This document shows, one piece after another, positions 17,201 to 25,449 of a DNA stretch of 64,000 nt. Both the position numbers and the translations under genes were made by a program. The notes beneath the pieces are model-generated. The model did no database searches. It saw nothing but the letters and a program-made list of their open reading frames with translations, and had not been told where the DNA came from. This stretch comes from Pseudomonas sp. UMAB-08 (GTDB lineage Bacteria; Pseudomonadota; Gammaproteobacteria; Pseudomonadales; Pseudomonadaceae). Location of the stretch: contig NZ_LT607417.1 in NCBI RefSeq assembly GCF_900095225.1, positions 249,263-313,262 on the forward strand. The letters are read 5' to 3'. Position 1 is the first letter of the stretch; each line of letters begins with the position of its first letter.

Positions 17201-18823
17201 CTCGTGAGTGACGCGCCCTTCGGCATCCGCCGCGACCCAATCAGGCAGCAGTACGTCAGATTCAAACGGCTTGAGGTCGACCTTCCACAGACGGCTCTGA
17301 CCATTGGCCAGTTTCACTTCGATCAGCGAGTCGATAAAAGCCGAACCTTCAACGGCCGGCACTTGGGACGCCCCGCTTGCCCCCAATGCAATGATCAAGG
17401 CCGCATTAGTTGCCACACCAAAAAGGTGCGCCAGCGTTTCCTCCATTTCAGCGTGATTCCAGGCCTCGACGCCTTCGAAGAACTCATTGAACAGCTGCGC
17501 GCCGGCCACCACGATCATGATTTCGCCCACACCCGGAACGAAAAAGGCCGCGAGATTCAGGACACTCAAACCAATGCCCAGAAACTCATCGTAGAAGGCC
17601 AGGCTGCTCTTGAAATCCTCATCGTCGGTGCGCACCGCCAAGTAGCGCGCATCATCGAGCACTTGTTGCAGTTGCTGACGGTAAAGCGTCACGAACAGGT
17701 TACCCACCAGTGCTGTTTCACCGAAGCTCAGGGTGGCATTTTTATCCAGCGTTTGCGTCCAGACGGCACTCGGACTGGGGAACAGTCTTTTGATCAAGGA
17801 CGTGTCAGCAGCGCCCTTCTGCAGAACAGGGTCTGGTGTGAAGACGCGGTAAGGCAGCGAAGGAAAAAGCCGCGTGTTCAGGGCTTTGAAAAAAGCAGGC
17901 CGCTGCCGTTGAGTAATAAAACGACTGAAGAACTGCTGATAATCCGCTGACCCTAAACGCTCGGTCAGCGCCTTGGCGAAATCCGCAGTTGAGGCGTACT
18001 CCTTCAATGGGTGCAGAGGGTCTCCCGGGATATACGCCACGCAGGGCAACGCCTTTCCATCCTCATGGCTTCGATCCGCGCTGATCACCACTATTTTATG
18101 GATCGGCGTCTCGAACAGGGTTAATCGTACGACGCTCGCCGGTGAAGTCTCCGAGCGCTGAGCGGCCACCTGCAACATCATCTGATGAGCGCTTTCGCTG
18201 ATATCCCCCTTGATGCGCGCGACAGTGATTTCCACCGATAGCGCATCCTGCTCACTGATCAGGAACAGCGCTCGACGATTAGCGCGTACCGCTGCGGGAT
18301 TTTCATCCAGCCCGGTGTAGGGTTGAAATACCGAATCAAGGTGATCCTGATAAAGCTGCCCCAGGTTCAGATTGCGACAAGCACGGGCGAACTGTTCAGG
18401 GGTAATGGGCAGACGCTCTCCAGAGTGCTCATTGAGGAACACGCCAGAGCCTGTTTTGAAGGCACCGTCTTTACCCTCGTGCGCTTCGAAGTTTTGCAGC
18501 GCAGCCTCCAGCAGACTGCTGCTGGACCTTCTGTAGTCGACGTTGCGGTTAAAGAACATCGCGGTGCGCACATCGACCTTCACGTTGAACCAGTCGTGCA
18601 ACGCCTTGGTCAACAACGGCTCGGCGAATGTGTCGATGCTCTGCAGTTCTTTAAGTACCTCGGCGACCCGCTTTCTCGAAAAACTACTGACTGCCATTTG
18701 CACCCTCAGGGTTTCACGCAGCGTGGGGTCTGCCTCTTTTAGCCAGGCGGGGATCTTGCTCTTGATGAAATCGAGGTTGGGTTGAACCGGTTTTTTAGGG
18801 TTTGAACGGAGTGAAACAGTCAT
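14213..18823 (-). CDS. Giant LRR / NEL-type E3 ubiquitin ligase effector-like protein
   Basis: A 1536-residue protein. The long N-terminal region (to about 1000) resembles the Pseudomonas dermonecrotic-toxin/DUF6543-like class and carries hydrophobic stretches near 440-510. A leucine-rich repeat block spans about 1050-1170 (LDLSGNTL, LDISDNQIVHLP), followed by an acidic Ser/Glu linker near 1228-1250. The C-terminal NEL region contains CTDGARLLFSDV with Cys1337 fitting the Cys-x-Asp ligase site. NEL enzymes ubiquitinate host proteins after secretion, yet no signal peptide or secretion genes adjoin. ATG 18823 (MTVSLRSN) is preferred to GTG 18859, which lacks a ribosome site. Monocistronic. Confidence 0.85.
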   Translation of the reverse strand: MTVSLRSNPKKPVQPNLDFIKSKIPAWLKEADPTLRETLRVQMAVSSFSRKRVAEVLKELQSIDTFAEPLLTKALHDWFNVKVDVRTAMFFNRNVDYRRSSSSLLEAALQNFEAHEGKDGAFKTGSGVFLNEHSGERLPITPEQFARACRNLNLGQLYQDHLDSVFQPYTGLDENPAAVRANRRALFLISEQDALSVEITVARIKGDISESAHQMMLQVAAQRSETSPASVVRLTLFETPIHKIVVISADRSHEDGKALPCVAYIPGDPLHPLKEYASTADFAKALTERLGSADYQQFFSRFITQRQRPAFFKALNTRLFPSLPYRVFTPDPVLQKGAADTSLIKRLFPSPSAVWTQTLDKNATLSFGETALVGNLFVTLYRQQLQQVLDDARYLAVRTDDEDFKSSLAFYDEFLGIGLSVLNLAAFFVPGVGEIMIVVAGAQLFNEFFEGVEAWNHAEMEETLAHLFGVATNAALIIALGASGASQVPAVEGSAFIDSLIEVKLANGQSRLWKVDLKPFESDVLLPDWVAADAEGRVTHEGKDYLPLSDKLYRIALDPAINAWRIKPPVYTETYSPLLEHNGAGAWRVEGESLHSWQINTLFKRLGHSVDSLSEKAAEHILALTGTDEALLRRIHLGNQAPTPQLADTIKRFRLDQALVQSGTHEDLPAVFNAQYQASEATADPLVNVIKRDFPSITTAAAKEIVAEASAAEVAQMTGQQRIPVRLAGQARVYVRETQLNRAYEGFFLASGSAHPDTLKLARVSLEKLPGWPADLTIEVRQGSTGGQVLNRVGSPTASQVKALVKRGKTYQAHDREGNELHAPADFFTAVMRALPDSARESIGVPSVWDISPFKERLAMVAMGPRDQAARVLGQSRVRQIFALPSRLSNSRIGYPLSGRGAMAAAVVYQQESVEALSERLRTFYPESADVGYIDRLGSRDVARVSERLNEQIQAFGTLRNALDGWVDISESNPLLTALERQTRGRIADELSRAWRYSEHVIGAMPEPRTTFSLDSFTLPDLSDLPDLPDYYSKIKEIILSNVTADAGQLDVFLSKFTGLKELSITNGGLSRVPPGLTGFTQLNYVSIACQDMVIDQQAMDVFIAMPRLLTLDLSGNTLGSFAGSSGLRLDTLALESMGLTEWPQWVEDIPLQELDISDNQIVHLPDHIVQNQRSSDQHLTVRAYGNPISHDDLQTAWVNDSGWNQRYSLLADYPDDIRRLPSRRVSSSGSETSDNEPSESEPPTPDPQVAEGVHLWQVPGNDSLNSRIELAWQRVEEANDAPYLLSLIQQLQGSEDFRRVHEELTIEVLGVLEAVVEDAVLRGTLNARAAQGCETCTDGARLLFSDVQVEVYSRNALLNVPEEGKGGVLFTLGKSLFRLEAVEAIAEKDIATRKSMRLLVDEAEVRLAYRTDLADRLGLPAQPHGMNYRRIAGVSAEAIINAEGTILQREQALEYVDSMIQKRFWSDYLHQHYAARFEERLTSFDERLEDLTASPPAMEGEYLNQINTLRQEREEEEKRVLSELTLLERWTLEGI

Positions 18824-19039
18824 AAAACACAACCTGCTGGCATAAATAGGACTGACCACGTTATGTATTTGGAGGGTTCAACTGAGGTAAACAATTAGCA
18901 CCGACGAGGTCAGCCCTTCTGCTTTGAACAGCAAGGTGTGGATTTGCGGGCCGCCAAGGGATAAACAATGGCTTACTCTCTTAGCGGCACAACCATTGGG
19001 GTGCGTGCACAGCATCCAGCCAAAAGGAAATAACACGCT

Positions 19040-20281
19040 GTGGATGATTTCGACAGTATTGCCAATTTCGCCGCCGCCTTGGGCATTGGTCTATGGGTGG
19101 GGTTGGAGCGCGAGCGCAGGAAAGGCCAGGGCAAGGACCGTAGCTTTGCTGGCCTGCGGACATTCACCATTACCTCATTGCTTGGCTACGTCAGCATGCT
19201 GTTGGGTGGGGAGCTGTTGCTTGCCATTACGCTGCTTGGCGTGACCGTACTGGCGGCCATTGCCTATTTCAAAGCTCGCAGTCAGGACCCTGGCTTGACC
19301 ACAGAGATTGCCCTGCTATTGGTTCTGGTGCTGGGCGGGCTGTGCTCAATCGATCCTGCTCTGGCCATTGCCTTCGGCGTCGTCCTGTCACTGTTGCTCA
19401 CCTATCGTCAGGGCCTGCATCACTTTGTCCGCACGCAGTTGTCCGAGAGAGAGGTCCGTGATGGTCTGATCCTGGCCACCGCCGCGCTGGTCATAATGCC
19501 CCTTGTGCCTGATCGATTTATCGGTCCGTTCGCGGCGATCAACTTGCGCACAGTCTGGACACTCACCGTCTTGATAATGGCGGTTGGAGCCGCCGGTCAT
19601 GTGGCCATGCGCTTGCTCGGCACACGCAATGGACTCGCCATCACCGGCATCGCTTCGGGCTTCGCTTCAAGCGCTGCGACCATCGCGGTCATGGGAAGTC
19701 GTGCGCGCAAAGAACCGGCACTGATGCTGCCGGCCAGCACCGCCGCCATTCTGTCCTCGCTCGCCACCCTCGTACAGATGAGCCTGGTCCTGGCCGCAGT
19801 CAGCCTCCCGACCCTCGAACTGATGTGGCTGCCCCTGTCCCTGGGATTCGCGACCACCCTGGTCTATGCCCTGATATTCATTTATTTGGGGAGAAACACC
19901 GAAAGCAGTCCTGCCGATGATGTCGGTGGTGCTTTCAGCATCAAGCTGGCGCTGCTGGTCGCCGTGAGTATTGCGGGCATCTCGATGATGTCTGCAGCGC
20001 TATTGGCCTGGTTCGGTCAAGGCGGCGTGTTTATTGCCACGGTTCTGGGTGGCTTTGCCGACACCCACGCCCCTTCTGCCTCTGTCGCCTCGTTGGTAGC
20101 CGCCGGTCAACTGCCGGTGGCCAGTGCTGTTCTGCCGATTCTAGCGGCCATGAGCAGCAATGCCTGCACAAAATGCCTGGTCGCGTGGACCAGTGGCGGG
20201 ACAATGTTTTCCCGGCACGTGATACCGGGCCAAATACTGCTGCTGTGTGCTCTGTGGGGCGGCGCTTTCATCCAGCGATGA
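19040..20281 (+). CDS. MgtC/SapB family membrane protein (DUF4010)
   Basis: A 413-residue polytopic membrane protein. The N-terminal part has the MgtC/SapB mark AAALGIGLWVGLERER, and the rest fits DUF4010 with conserved GLAITGIASGFASSAAT and a later GGFADTHAPSAS; about twelve helices in all. The start is GTG at 19040, with AAAGGAAA just before it and no in-frame ATG nearby. It is divergent from the NEL gene. MgtC proteins affect magnesium stress and virulence in some bacteria, but the function of the longer DUF4010 type is unknown. Confidence 0.85.
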   Translation: MDDFDSIANFAAALGIGLWVGLERERRKGQGKDRSFAGLRTFTITSLLGYVSMLLGGELLLAITLLGVTVLAAIAYFKARSQDPGLTTEIALLLVLVLGGLCSIDPALAIAFGVVLSLLLTYRQGLHHFVRTQLSEREVRDGLILATAALVIMPLVPDRFIGPFAAINLRTVWTLTVLIMAVGAAGHVAMRLLGTRNGLAITGIASGFASSAATIAVMGSRARKEPALMLPASTAAILSSLATLVQMSLVLAAVSLPTLELMWLPLSLGFATTLVYALIFIYLGRNTESSPADDVGGAFSIKLALLVAVSIAGISMMSAALLAWFGQGGVFIATVLGGFADTHAPSASVASLVAAGQLPVASAVLPILAAMSSNACTKCLVAWTSGGTMFSRHVIPGQILLLCALWGGAFIQR

Positions 20282-20371
20282 AAAGGGGGCAAATCGCAGA
20301 TCGAGACATGGCGCCTCCGTCGATCCTGCGTTTACACTTCGACACTTATCCATTCGCGTAGATCAACGTCC

Positions 20372-20950
20372 ATGTCTGAAGGCTTCGAAGTCCCCAGCCC
20401 GCACGAACATCATCTGGAACACGTCAACAAACACGCCCATGCCAGCGGCGACAATTTCGCGGGTAAGATAGCGGTGATGACGGCGATTATGGCGACCCTC
20501 GGCGCATTGCTCAGCTATCAGGCCGGCTCCACGGAGAGCGAAGCCGCAATGGACAAGAACAACGCCGCGATCAAAAAAACCGAAGCGTCCAACCTGTGGA
20601 ATTACTACCAGGCTAAATCCAGTCGGCAAAACCTCTCTGAACTGGCGATCCATATCCCCGGCCTGGATGCCGCGCATTACACCGCCGAAGCCCTGCGCTA
20701 CAAAAATGAAAAAGAAACCGTGCGCAAGAACGCTGAAGCCCTAGAGACAGAGGCGCGAGCGTGGGATGAAAAGTCAGAGTTGGCACTGCATCAGCATCAC
20801 CGCTGGGCGCAGGCGATGACGGCGATTCAGATCGCTATTTCGCTGGCGGCGATTACCTTGTTGACGCGCAAAGAGTGGCTCAAAAAGGTGGCGTACAGTG
20901 CGGTGGGTGTCAGCGTCGTGCTGGGCACACTGGCGTGGTTACATATTTAA
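20372..20950 (+). CDS. DUF4337 family membrane protein
   Basis: A 192-residue protein with a His-rich N terminus (HEHHLEHVNKHAHASGD), a first helix at about 33-50, and a soluble alpha-helical middle (residues 55-140) rich in Glu, Lys and Ala. Two closing helices (AIQIAISLAAITLL and VAYSAVGVSVVLGTLAWL) complete it. This is the DUF4337 layout, a family without known function. It lies 90 nt after the MgtC-like gene on the same strand, so co-transcription is possible. The His cluster might bind metal, which is only inference. Confidence 0.8.
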   Translation: MSEGFEVPSPHEHHLEHVNKHAHASGDNFAGKIAVMTAIMATLGALLSYQAGSTESEAAMDKNNAAIKKTEASNLWNYYQAKSSRQNLSELAIHIPGLDAAHYTAEALRYKNEKETVRKNAEALETEARAWDEKSELALHQHHRWAQAMTAIQIAISLAAITLLTRKEWLKKVAYSAVGVSVVLGTLAWLHI

Positions 20951-20958
20951 GTCAGACC

Positions 20959-21050
20959 GGGGTCCCCTCTTGTCGTCGGCCACGGAAAAGGCCGACTCAA
21001 TCATCGAGCCGTCCAGCAGGGACCCCGCCAGCAAGCACAGCTGCTGGCGG
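20959..21050. repeat. Dense nested inverted repeats at island scar
   Basis: Three inverted repeats in 92 bp. GGGGTCCC (20959-20966) pairs with GGGACCCC (21019-21026). Inside, GTCGGCC (20975-20981) pairs with GGCCGAC (20990-20996). Adjacent, CCGCCAGCA (21025-21033) pairs with TGCTGGCGG (21042-21050). No T tract follows. They lie between DUF4337 and a small minus-strand gene, next to an integrase remnant. A structured RNA, a recombination site or a terminator cluster are all possible. Confidence 0.5.
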
Positions 21051-21078
21051 CATGAGCACTGTCATCAAGCGTTCAGTT

Positions 21079-21315
21079 TCAGCGACTAAGCCAGGTGAAC
21101 GCGAGATTGATGCCGTGTCGCAAGGCCTCGCCAAAGGTGCGCCACTCGCCCATTTCCTCGCCGAGTTTTACGCTGTCATTGCCAGCCCTGAGCCAGATAG
21201 TAATTCCGATAGGCGCCATACTTTTTGGATCCCCCCAAATGAAGTCGATCTTTGCTTGCTCTCCGTTTGGATGGATGTAGTCCACGGGATAAGGTCTTTC
21301 CACAACCAAATGCAT
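21079..21315 (-). CDS. Small hypothetical protein, 78 residues
   Basis: A 78-residue frame beginning MHLVVERPYPVDYIHPNGEQ, with a strong ribosome site AAGGAG 7 nt before the ATG at 21315. It is rich in aromatic and charged residues, has no signal or membrane segment, and ends AFTWLSR. I do not recognise the family. An upstream in-frame start at 21363 would add a poor-looking extension. It sits in the scar with the integrase remnant and may be island cargo or a domesticated leftover. The clean ribosome site argues that it is expressed. Confidence 0.5.
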   Translation of the reverse strand: MHLVVERPYPVDYIHPNGEQAKIDFIWGDPKSMAPIGITIWLRAGNDSVKLGEEMGEWRTFGEALRHGINLAFTWLSR

Positions 21316-21526
21316 GGCAATCTCCTTGAGCCGGCCCCGCGCCGGAATACACAAATAGACCATGAATTGGAATCACGCCACTCAGCGAAGCCCCCCTCAG
21401 CGCCATCAGAAAACAAGCTCCACCCCGAAGCTCCGGGGCCAGAGCAGCGGAGCGTGTTGATTAATTTTCCGATGCATATGCCTCCCCATCACCTTACGTA
21501 ATTTCCACGCTTTTTCTTATACCGGT

Positions 21527-21780
21527 ATGTGCCCGGAGGCGTTGACGGCCCTGTGCTGTAGCGAGGTCGACCGACGACAGCGAACCGCCCGACCTTGCCG
21601 GAGACTCATCAATGGAAGCGTCTGGAAAAAGCCCCCAACCAAGACCACTCGGGAAGTTCTATTGAACGATCGGGCGCTGCATGTACTCGAAAAAACACGA
21701 CCACTTACGGCGGCGCGCTCTGATGATGTGCTTGCGCCGGAAGGAACGGGTGAAAGATCAGAGCACTATGTCCGTTCCAA
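21527..21780 (+). pseudogene. Tyrosine integrase remnant
   Basis: The frame reads ALTALCCSEVDRRQRTA, then WKKPPTKTTREVLLNDRALH, then VLEKTRPLTAARSDD. This matches the central part of phage/island tyrosine integrases, where the strand after the catalytic Arg leads to a KTKxxxR-VPL turn. The N-terminal arm-binding domain and the catalytic His-x-x-Arg and Tyr are missing, and after about 21780 the frame loses similarity. It is a truncated relic of a mobile element, consistent with the scar-like character of 20951-21899. Confidence 0.6.
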
Positions 21781-21899
21781 AACAGGACCTGACCGCTATG
21801 GGTTGAGCGTGCTGCGAACACCTGGTTGAGGTATCGCAGTGGGTATGTGCCAAGCACCCATAGCCCTGGAAGGTCCGGAACACATAGGGTTTAAGCACC

Positions 21900-23672
21900 A
21901 TGTGCGGATTAGCTGGAGAGTTACGTTTCGACCATCAACCGGCAGACCTCGCGGCGGTTGAACGGATCACCCATCATTTGGCCCCTCGCGGCCCGGACGC
22001 CTGGGGCTTTCATAGCCAGGGGCCTATCGCGCTGGGTCACCGTCGACTGAAAATCATGGACCTGTCCGAAGGCTCGGCACAGCCCATGGTCGACAATCAG
22101 CTCGGACTGGCGCTGGCGTTCAACGGTGCCATCTACAATTTCCCGGAACTGCGCGCTGAACTGGAAGCACTCGGCTATCCGTTTTATTCCGACGGCGACA
22201 CCGAAGTGCTGCTCAAGGGCTATCACGCCTGGGGCGTCGATCTGCTGCCCAAACTCAACGGCATGTTTGCCTTCGCCATCTGGGAGCGTGACACCCAGAC
22301 CTTGTTCATGGCGCGCGACCGGCTGGGCGTAAAGCCGCTCTACCTGTCACACACCGACAAGCGTCTGCGGTTTGCCTCATCGCTGCCTGCGCTGCTCAAA
22401 GGCGGCGATATCAGCCCGATGCTCGACCCGGTCGCGCTGAACCACTACCTGAACTTCCACGCAGTGGTTCCAGCGCCGCGTACCCTGCTCGCGGGCATTG
22501 AAAAACTGCCACCTGCCAGCTGGATGCGCATCGACGCCAGCGGCAAGTCAGAGCAAAAAGTCTGGTGGCGCCTGCCCTATGGCCCACGCGCCGACGAAGC
22601 GAATCTGACCCTCGAAGACTGGACTGACCGGGTGTTGGACAGCACCCGTGATGCCGTGGCGATTCGTCAACGTGCCGCGGTGGAGGTCGGCGTTTTGCTG
22701 TCTGGCGGCGTCGACTCCAGCCTGCTGGTCGGCCTGCTGCGTGAAGTCGGGGTCAAGGAGCTGTCGACCTTTTCCATCGGTTTTGAGGATGCCGGCGGCG
22801 AACGCGGTGACGAATTTCAGTATTCCGACCTGATCGCTAAACACTACGGCACTCAACATCACCAGTTACGCATCAACGAAAGCGAAATCATCGAGCAGCT
22901 GCCTGCGGCGTTCCGCGCCATGAGCGAGCCGATGGTCAGCCACGACTGCATTGCCTTCTATCTGCTGTCGCGTGAAGTGGCCAGGCACTGCAAGGTGGTG
23001 CAGAGCGGGCAAGGCGCTGATGAGCTGTTCGCGGGGTATCACTGGTACCCACAAGTGGACGGCGCCAGCGACCCTTATGCGGCCTATCGCGCGGCGTTCT
23101 TCGACCGCACGTATGACGAATACGCCGCCACCGTGCAACCCCAATGGCTGACCGCCAATGATGCGGCGGGCGACTTTGTTCGCGAGCATTTCGCCCAACC
23201 CGGCGCTGACGCCGCAGTGGATAAAGCACTGCGTCTGGACAGCACGATCATGCTGGTCGATGACCCGGTGAAACGTGTCGATAACATGACCATGGCCTGG
23301 GGTCTGGAGGCGCGTACGCCGTTTCTCGACTATCGCCTGGTCGAACTGTCGGCCCGAGTGCCGGGGCGCTTCAAGTTGCCCGATGGCGGCAAGCAGGTAC
23401 TGAAAGAAGCGGCGCGGAGGGTGATCCCGGCCGAAGTGATCGACCGCAAAAAAGGCTATTTCCCGGTGCCGGGGCTTAAGCATTTGCAGGGCGACACGCT
23501 GAATTGGGTACGCGACCTGTTGCTCGACCCGAGCCAGGACCGTGGCCTGTTCAACCCGGCCATGCTCGACAAACTGCTGACCGATCCCGAGGGCGGATTG
23601 ACCCCCTTGCGCGGCTCCAAACTGTGGCAGCTCGCAGCGCTGAACCTGTGGCTCAGCGAACAAGGACTTTGA
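21900..23672 (+). CDS. N-acetylglutaminylglutamine amidotransferase
   Basis: A 590-residue class II amidotransferase of the asparagine synthetase B type. Cys2 (MCGLAGE) is the glutaminase nucleophile; the synthetase half has the PP-loop SGGVDSS (268-274). With the two genes downstream it matches the operon that makes the osmoprotectant dipeptide N-acetylglutaminylglutamine amide (NAGGN), for which this enzyme provides the terminal amidation. It is called asnO in some pseudomonads. The ribosome site is weak. The gene begins just after the integrase scar. Confidence 0.92.
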   Translation: MCGLAGELRFDHQPADLAAVERITHHLAPRGPDAWGFHSQGPIALGHRRLKIMDLSEGSAQPMVDNQLGLALAFNGAIYNFPELRAELEALGYPFYSDGDTEVLLKGYHAWGVDLLPKLNGMFAFAIWERDTQTLFMARDRLGVKPLYLSHTDKRLRFASSLPALLKGGDISPMLDPVALNHYLNFHAVVPAPRTLLAGIEKLPPASWMRIDASGKSEQKVWWRLPYGPRADEANLTLEDWTDRVLDSTRDAVAIRQRAAVEVGVLLSGGVDSSLLVGLLREVGVKELSTFSIGFEDAGGERGDEFQYSDLIAKHYGTQHHQLRINESEIIEQLPAAFRAMSEPMVSHDCIAFYLLSREVARHCKVVQSGQGADELFAGYHWYPQVDGASDPYAAYRAAFFDRTYDEYAATVQPQWLTANDAAGDFVREHFAQPGADAAVDKALRLDSTIMLVDDPVKRVDNMTMAWGLEARTPFLDYRLVELSARVPGRFKLPDGGKQVLKEAARRVIPAEVIDRKKGYFPVPGLKHLQGDTLNWVRDLLLDPSQDRGLFNPAMLDKLLTDPEGGLTPLRGSKLWQLAALNLWLSEQGL

Positions 23673-23675
23673 TTG

Positions 23676-25424
23676 ATGAAACAGAATGCTTCGGCTTTTA
23701 GCCAACGCCTGTTGCGCGGTCAGGCGCCCTCTTATGAGCGCCTGCAAGCACGCTTCGCGGAAGACGGCAGCGAGCCTGACGCCCAACCTCTGGCCCTGCA
23801 TTGCGGCTGGGGCCGGCTGCTGATCGGGCACACCTACCCTGACCCCGCGACGCTGGCTAACGACTTGCTCAATGAGAAGCCCGGTGAGCGTGACATCGCC
23901 CTGTACGTCGCGGCGCCCCAGCAGGTGCTGGCGCAATCACCACAACAGCTGTTCCTCGACCCGTCCGATACCTTGCGTCTGTGGTTCAGCGATTACCGTC
24001 CGGCACAGCGGGTGTTTCGTGGTTTTCGCATTCGCCGTGCGCAGAACGATGCGGACTGGCAGTCGATCAACAACCTGTACCTGGCGCGGGGCATGCTGCC
24101 CATCGACCCCGCCCTGCTGACCCCACGCCATCACGGTGGGCCGGTGTACTGGATTGCCGAAGATGAGAGCAGCAATGCGGTGATCGGCAGCGTGATGGGC
24201 CTCAATCATCAAAAAGCCTTTCATGACCCGGAAAACGGCAGCAGCCTGTGGTGCCTGGCGGTGGACCCGCAATGCACCCGGCCGGGTGTGGGCGAAGTAC
24301 TGGTGCGGCATTTGATCGAGCACTTCATGAGCCGTGGCTTGAGCTACCTTGATCTCTCGGTGCTGCATGACAACCTGCAAGCCAAAAACCTGTACGCCAA
24401 GCTCGGTTTTCGCAACCTGCCGACCTTCGCCATCAAGCGCAAGAACGGTATCAATGAAACCTTGTTTCTCGGGCCAGGACCACAGGCGGACTTCAACCCC
24501 TATGCGCGGATCATCGTCGAAGAAGCCCATCGACGGGGTATCGACGTACAGGTCGATGATGTCGATGCCGGCCTGTTCACCCTCAGTCATGGCGGACGGC
24601 GTGTGCGCTGCCGTGAATCCCTGAGTGACCTGACCAGCGCCGTCAGCATGACCCTGTGCCAGGACAAGAGCATGACCCACCGAGCGCTCAAGGCAGCAGG
24701 TTTGAATTTGCCGGCCCAGCAATTGGCGGGCAACGTCGATGACAATCTGGAGTTTTTGAACGAACACGGGCAGATCGTGGTCAAGCCGCTCGATGGTGAA
24801 CAGGGTCATGGCGTCGCCGTGGACCTGCGCACGATTGAAGACGTCCAGAAAGCCATCGAGCGCGCCCGCCCGTTCGACAGCCGGGTGTTACTCGAGAGCT
24901 ATCACCCGGGGCTGGATCTGCGCATCGTGGTGATTGGCTTCGAGGTGGTGGCTGCCGCCATCCGCCGACCGGCCGAAGTCATCGGTGATGGCCACCATGC
25001 AATTGGCGCGCTGATAGAGGCACAAAGTAGACGCCGAGAGGCCGCTACATCGGGGGAAAGCAGCATTCCGCAAGATGAAGAAACCCAACGCACAGTGCGC
25101 GACGCAGGGTTCGACTTCAATACCGTGTTACCACCGGGTAAGCGCCTGGCGGTCCGACGCACCGCCAATTTGCACACCGGCGGTTGCCTGGAAGATGTAA
25201 CTGCAATCCTGCACCCCGTACTCGCCGATGCGGCAGTCCGTGCGGCCCGAGCGCTGGACATTCCGGTGGTGGGCCTGGATTTGATGGTGCCCGCCGCCGA
25301 CCAGCCGGAGTACGTGTTTATCGAAGCCAACGAACGGGTCGGGCTGGCCAACCATGAACCCCAACCGACCGCCGAACGTTTCGTCGACCTGCTGTTTCCA
25401 CACAGCCTGCCTGCACACAGCTAA
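23676..25424 (+). CDS. ngg: N-acetylglutaminylglutamine synthetase
   Basis: A 582-residue bifunctional protein: an N-terminal GNAT acetyltransferase region (about 110-270, with VDPQCTRPGVGEVLVRHLIEHF) and a C-terminal ATP-grasp ligase (about 290-575, with VVKPLDGEQGHGV and VVGLDLMVP). It joins and acetylates two glutamines to make the NAGGN precursor. The ATG at 23676 is 3 nt after the amidotransferase stop; an in-frame TTG at 23673 is less likely since AGGA is well spaced for the ATG. NAGGN genes are induced by osmotic stress in pseudomonads. Confidence 0.93.
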   Translation: MKQNASAFSQRLLRGQAPSYERLQARFAEDGSEPDAQPLALHCGWGRLLIGHTYPDPATLANDLLNEKPGERDIALYVAAPQQVLAQSPQQLFLDPSDTLRLWFSDYRPAQRVFRGFRIRRAQNDADWQSINNLYLARGMLPIDPALLTPRHHGGPVYWIAEDESSNAVIGSVMGLNHQKAFHDPENGSSLWCLAVDPQCTRPGVGEVLVRHLIEHFMSRGLSYLDLSVLHDNLQAKNLYAKLGFRNLPTFAIKRKNGINETLFLGPGPQADFNPYARIIVEEAHRRGIDVQVDDVDAGLFTLSHGGRRVRCRESLSDLTSAVSMTLCQDKSMTHRALKAAGLNLPAQQLAGNVDDNLEFLNEHGQIVVKPLDGEQGHGVAVDLRTIEDVQKAIERARPFDSRVLLESYHPGLDLRIVVIGFEVVAAAIRRPAEVIGDGHHAIGALIEAQSRRREAATSGESSIPQDEETQRTVRDAGFDFNTVLPPGKRLAVRRTANLHTGGCLEDVTAILHPVLADAAVRAARALDIPVVGLDLMVPAADQPEYVFIEANERVGLANHEPQPTAERFVDLLFPHSLPAHS

Positions 25425-25449
25425 CCGCATCGCTTCAGGAGCGCCCCTC

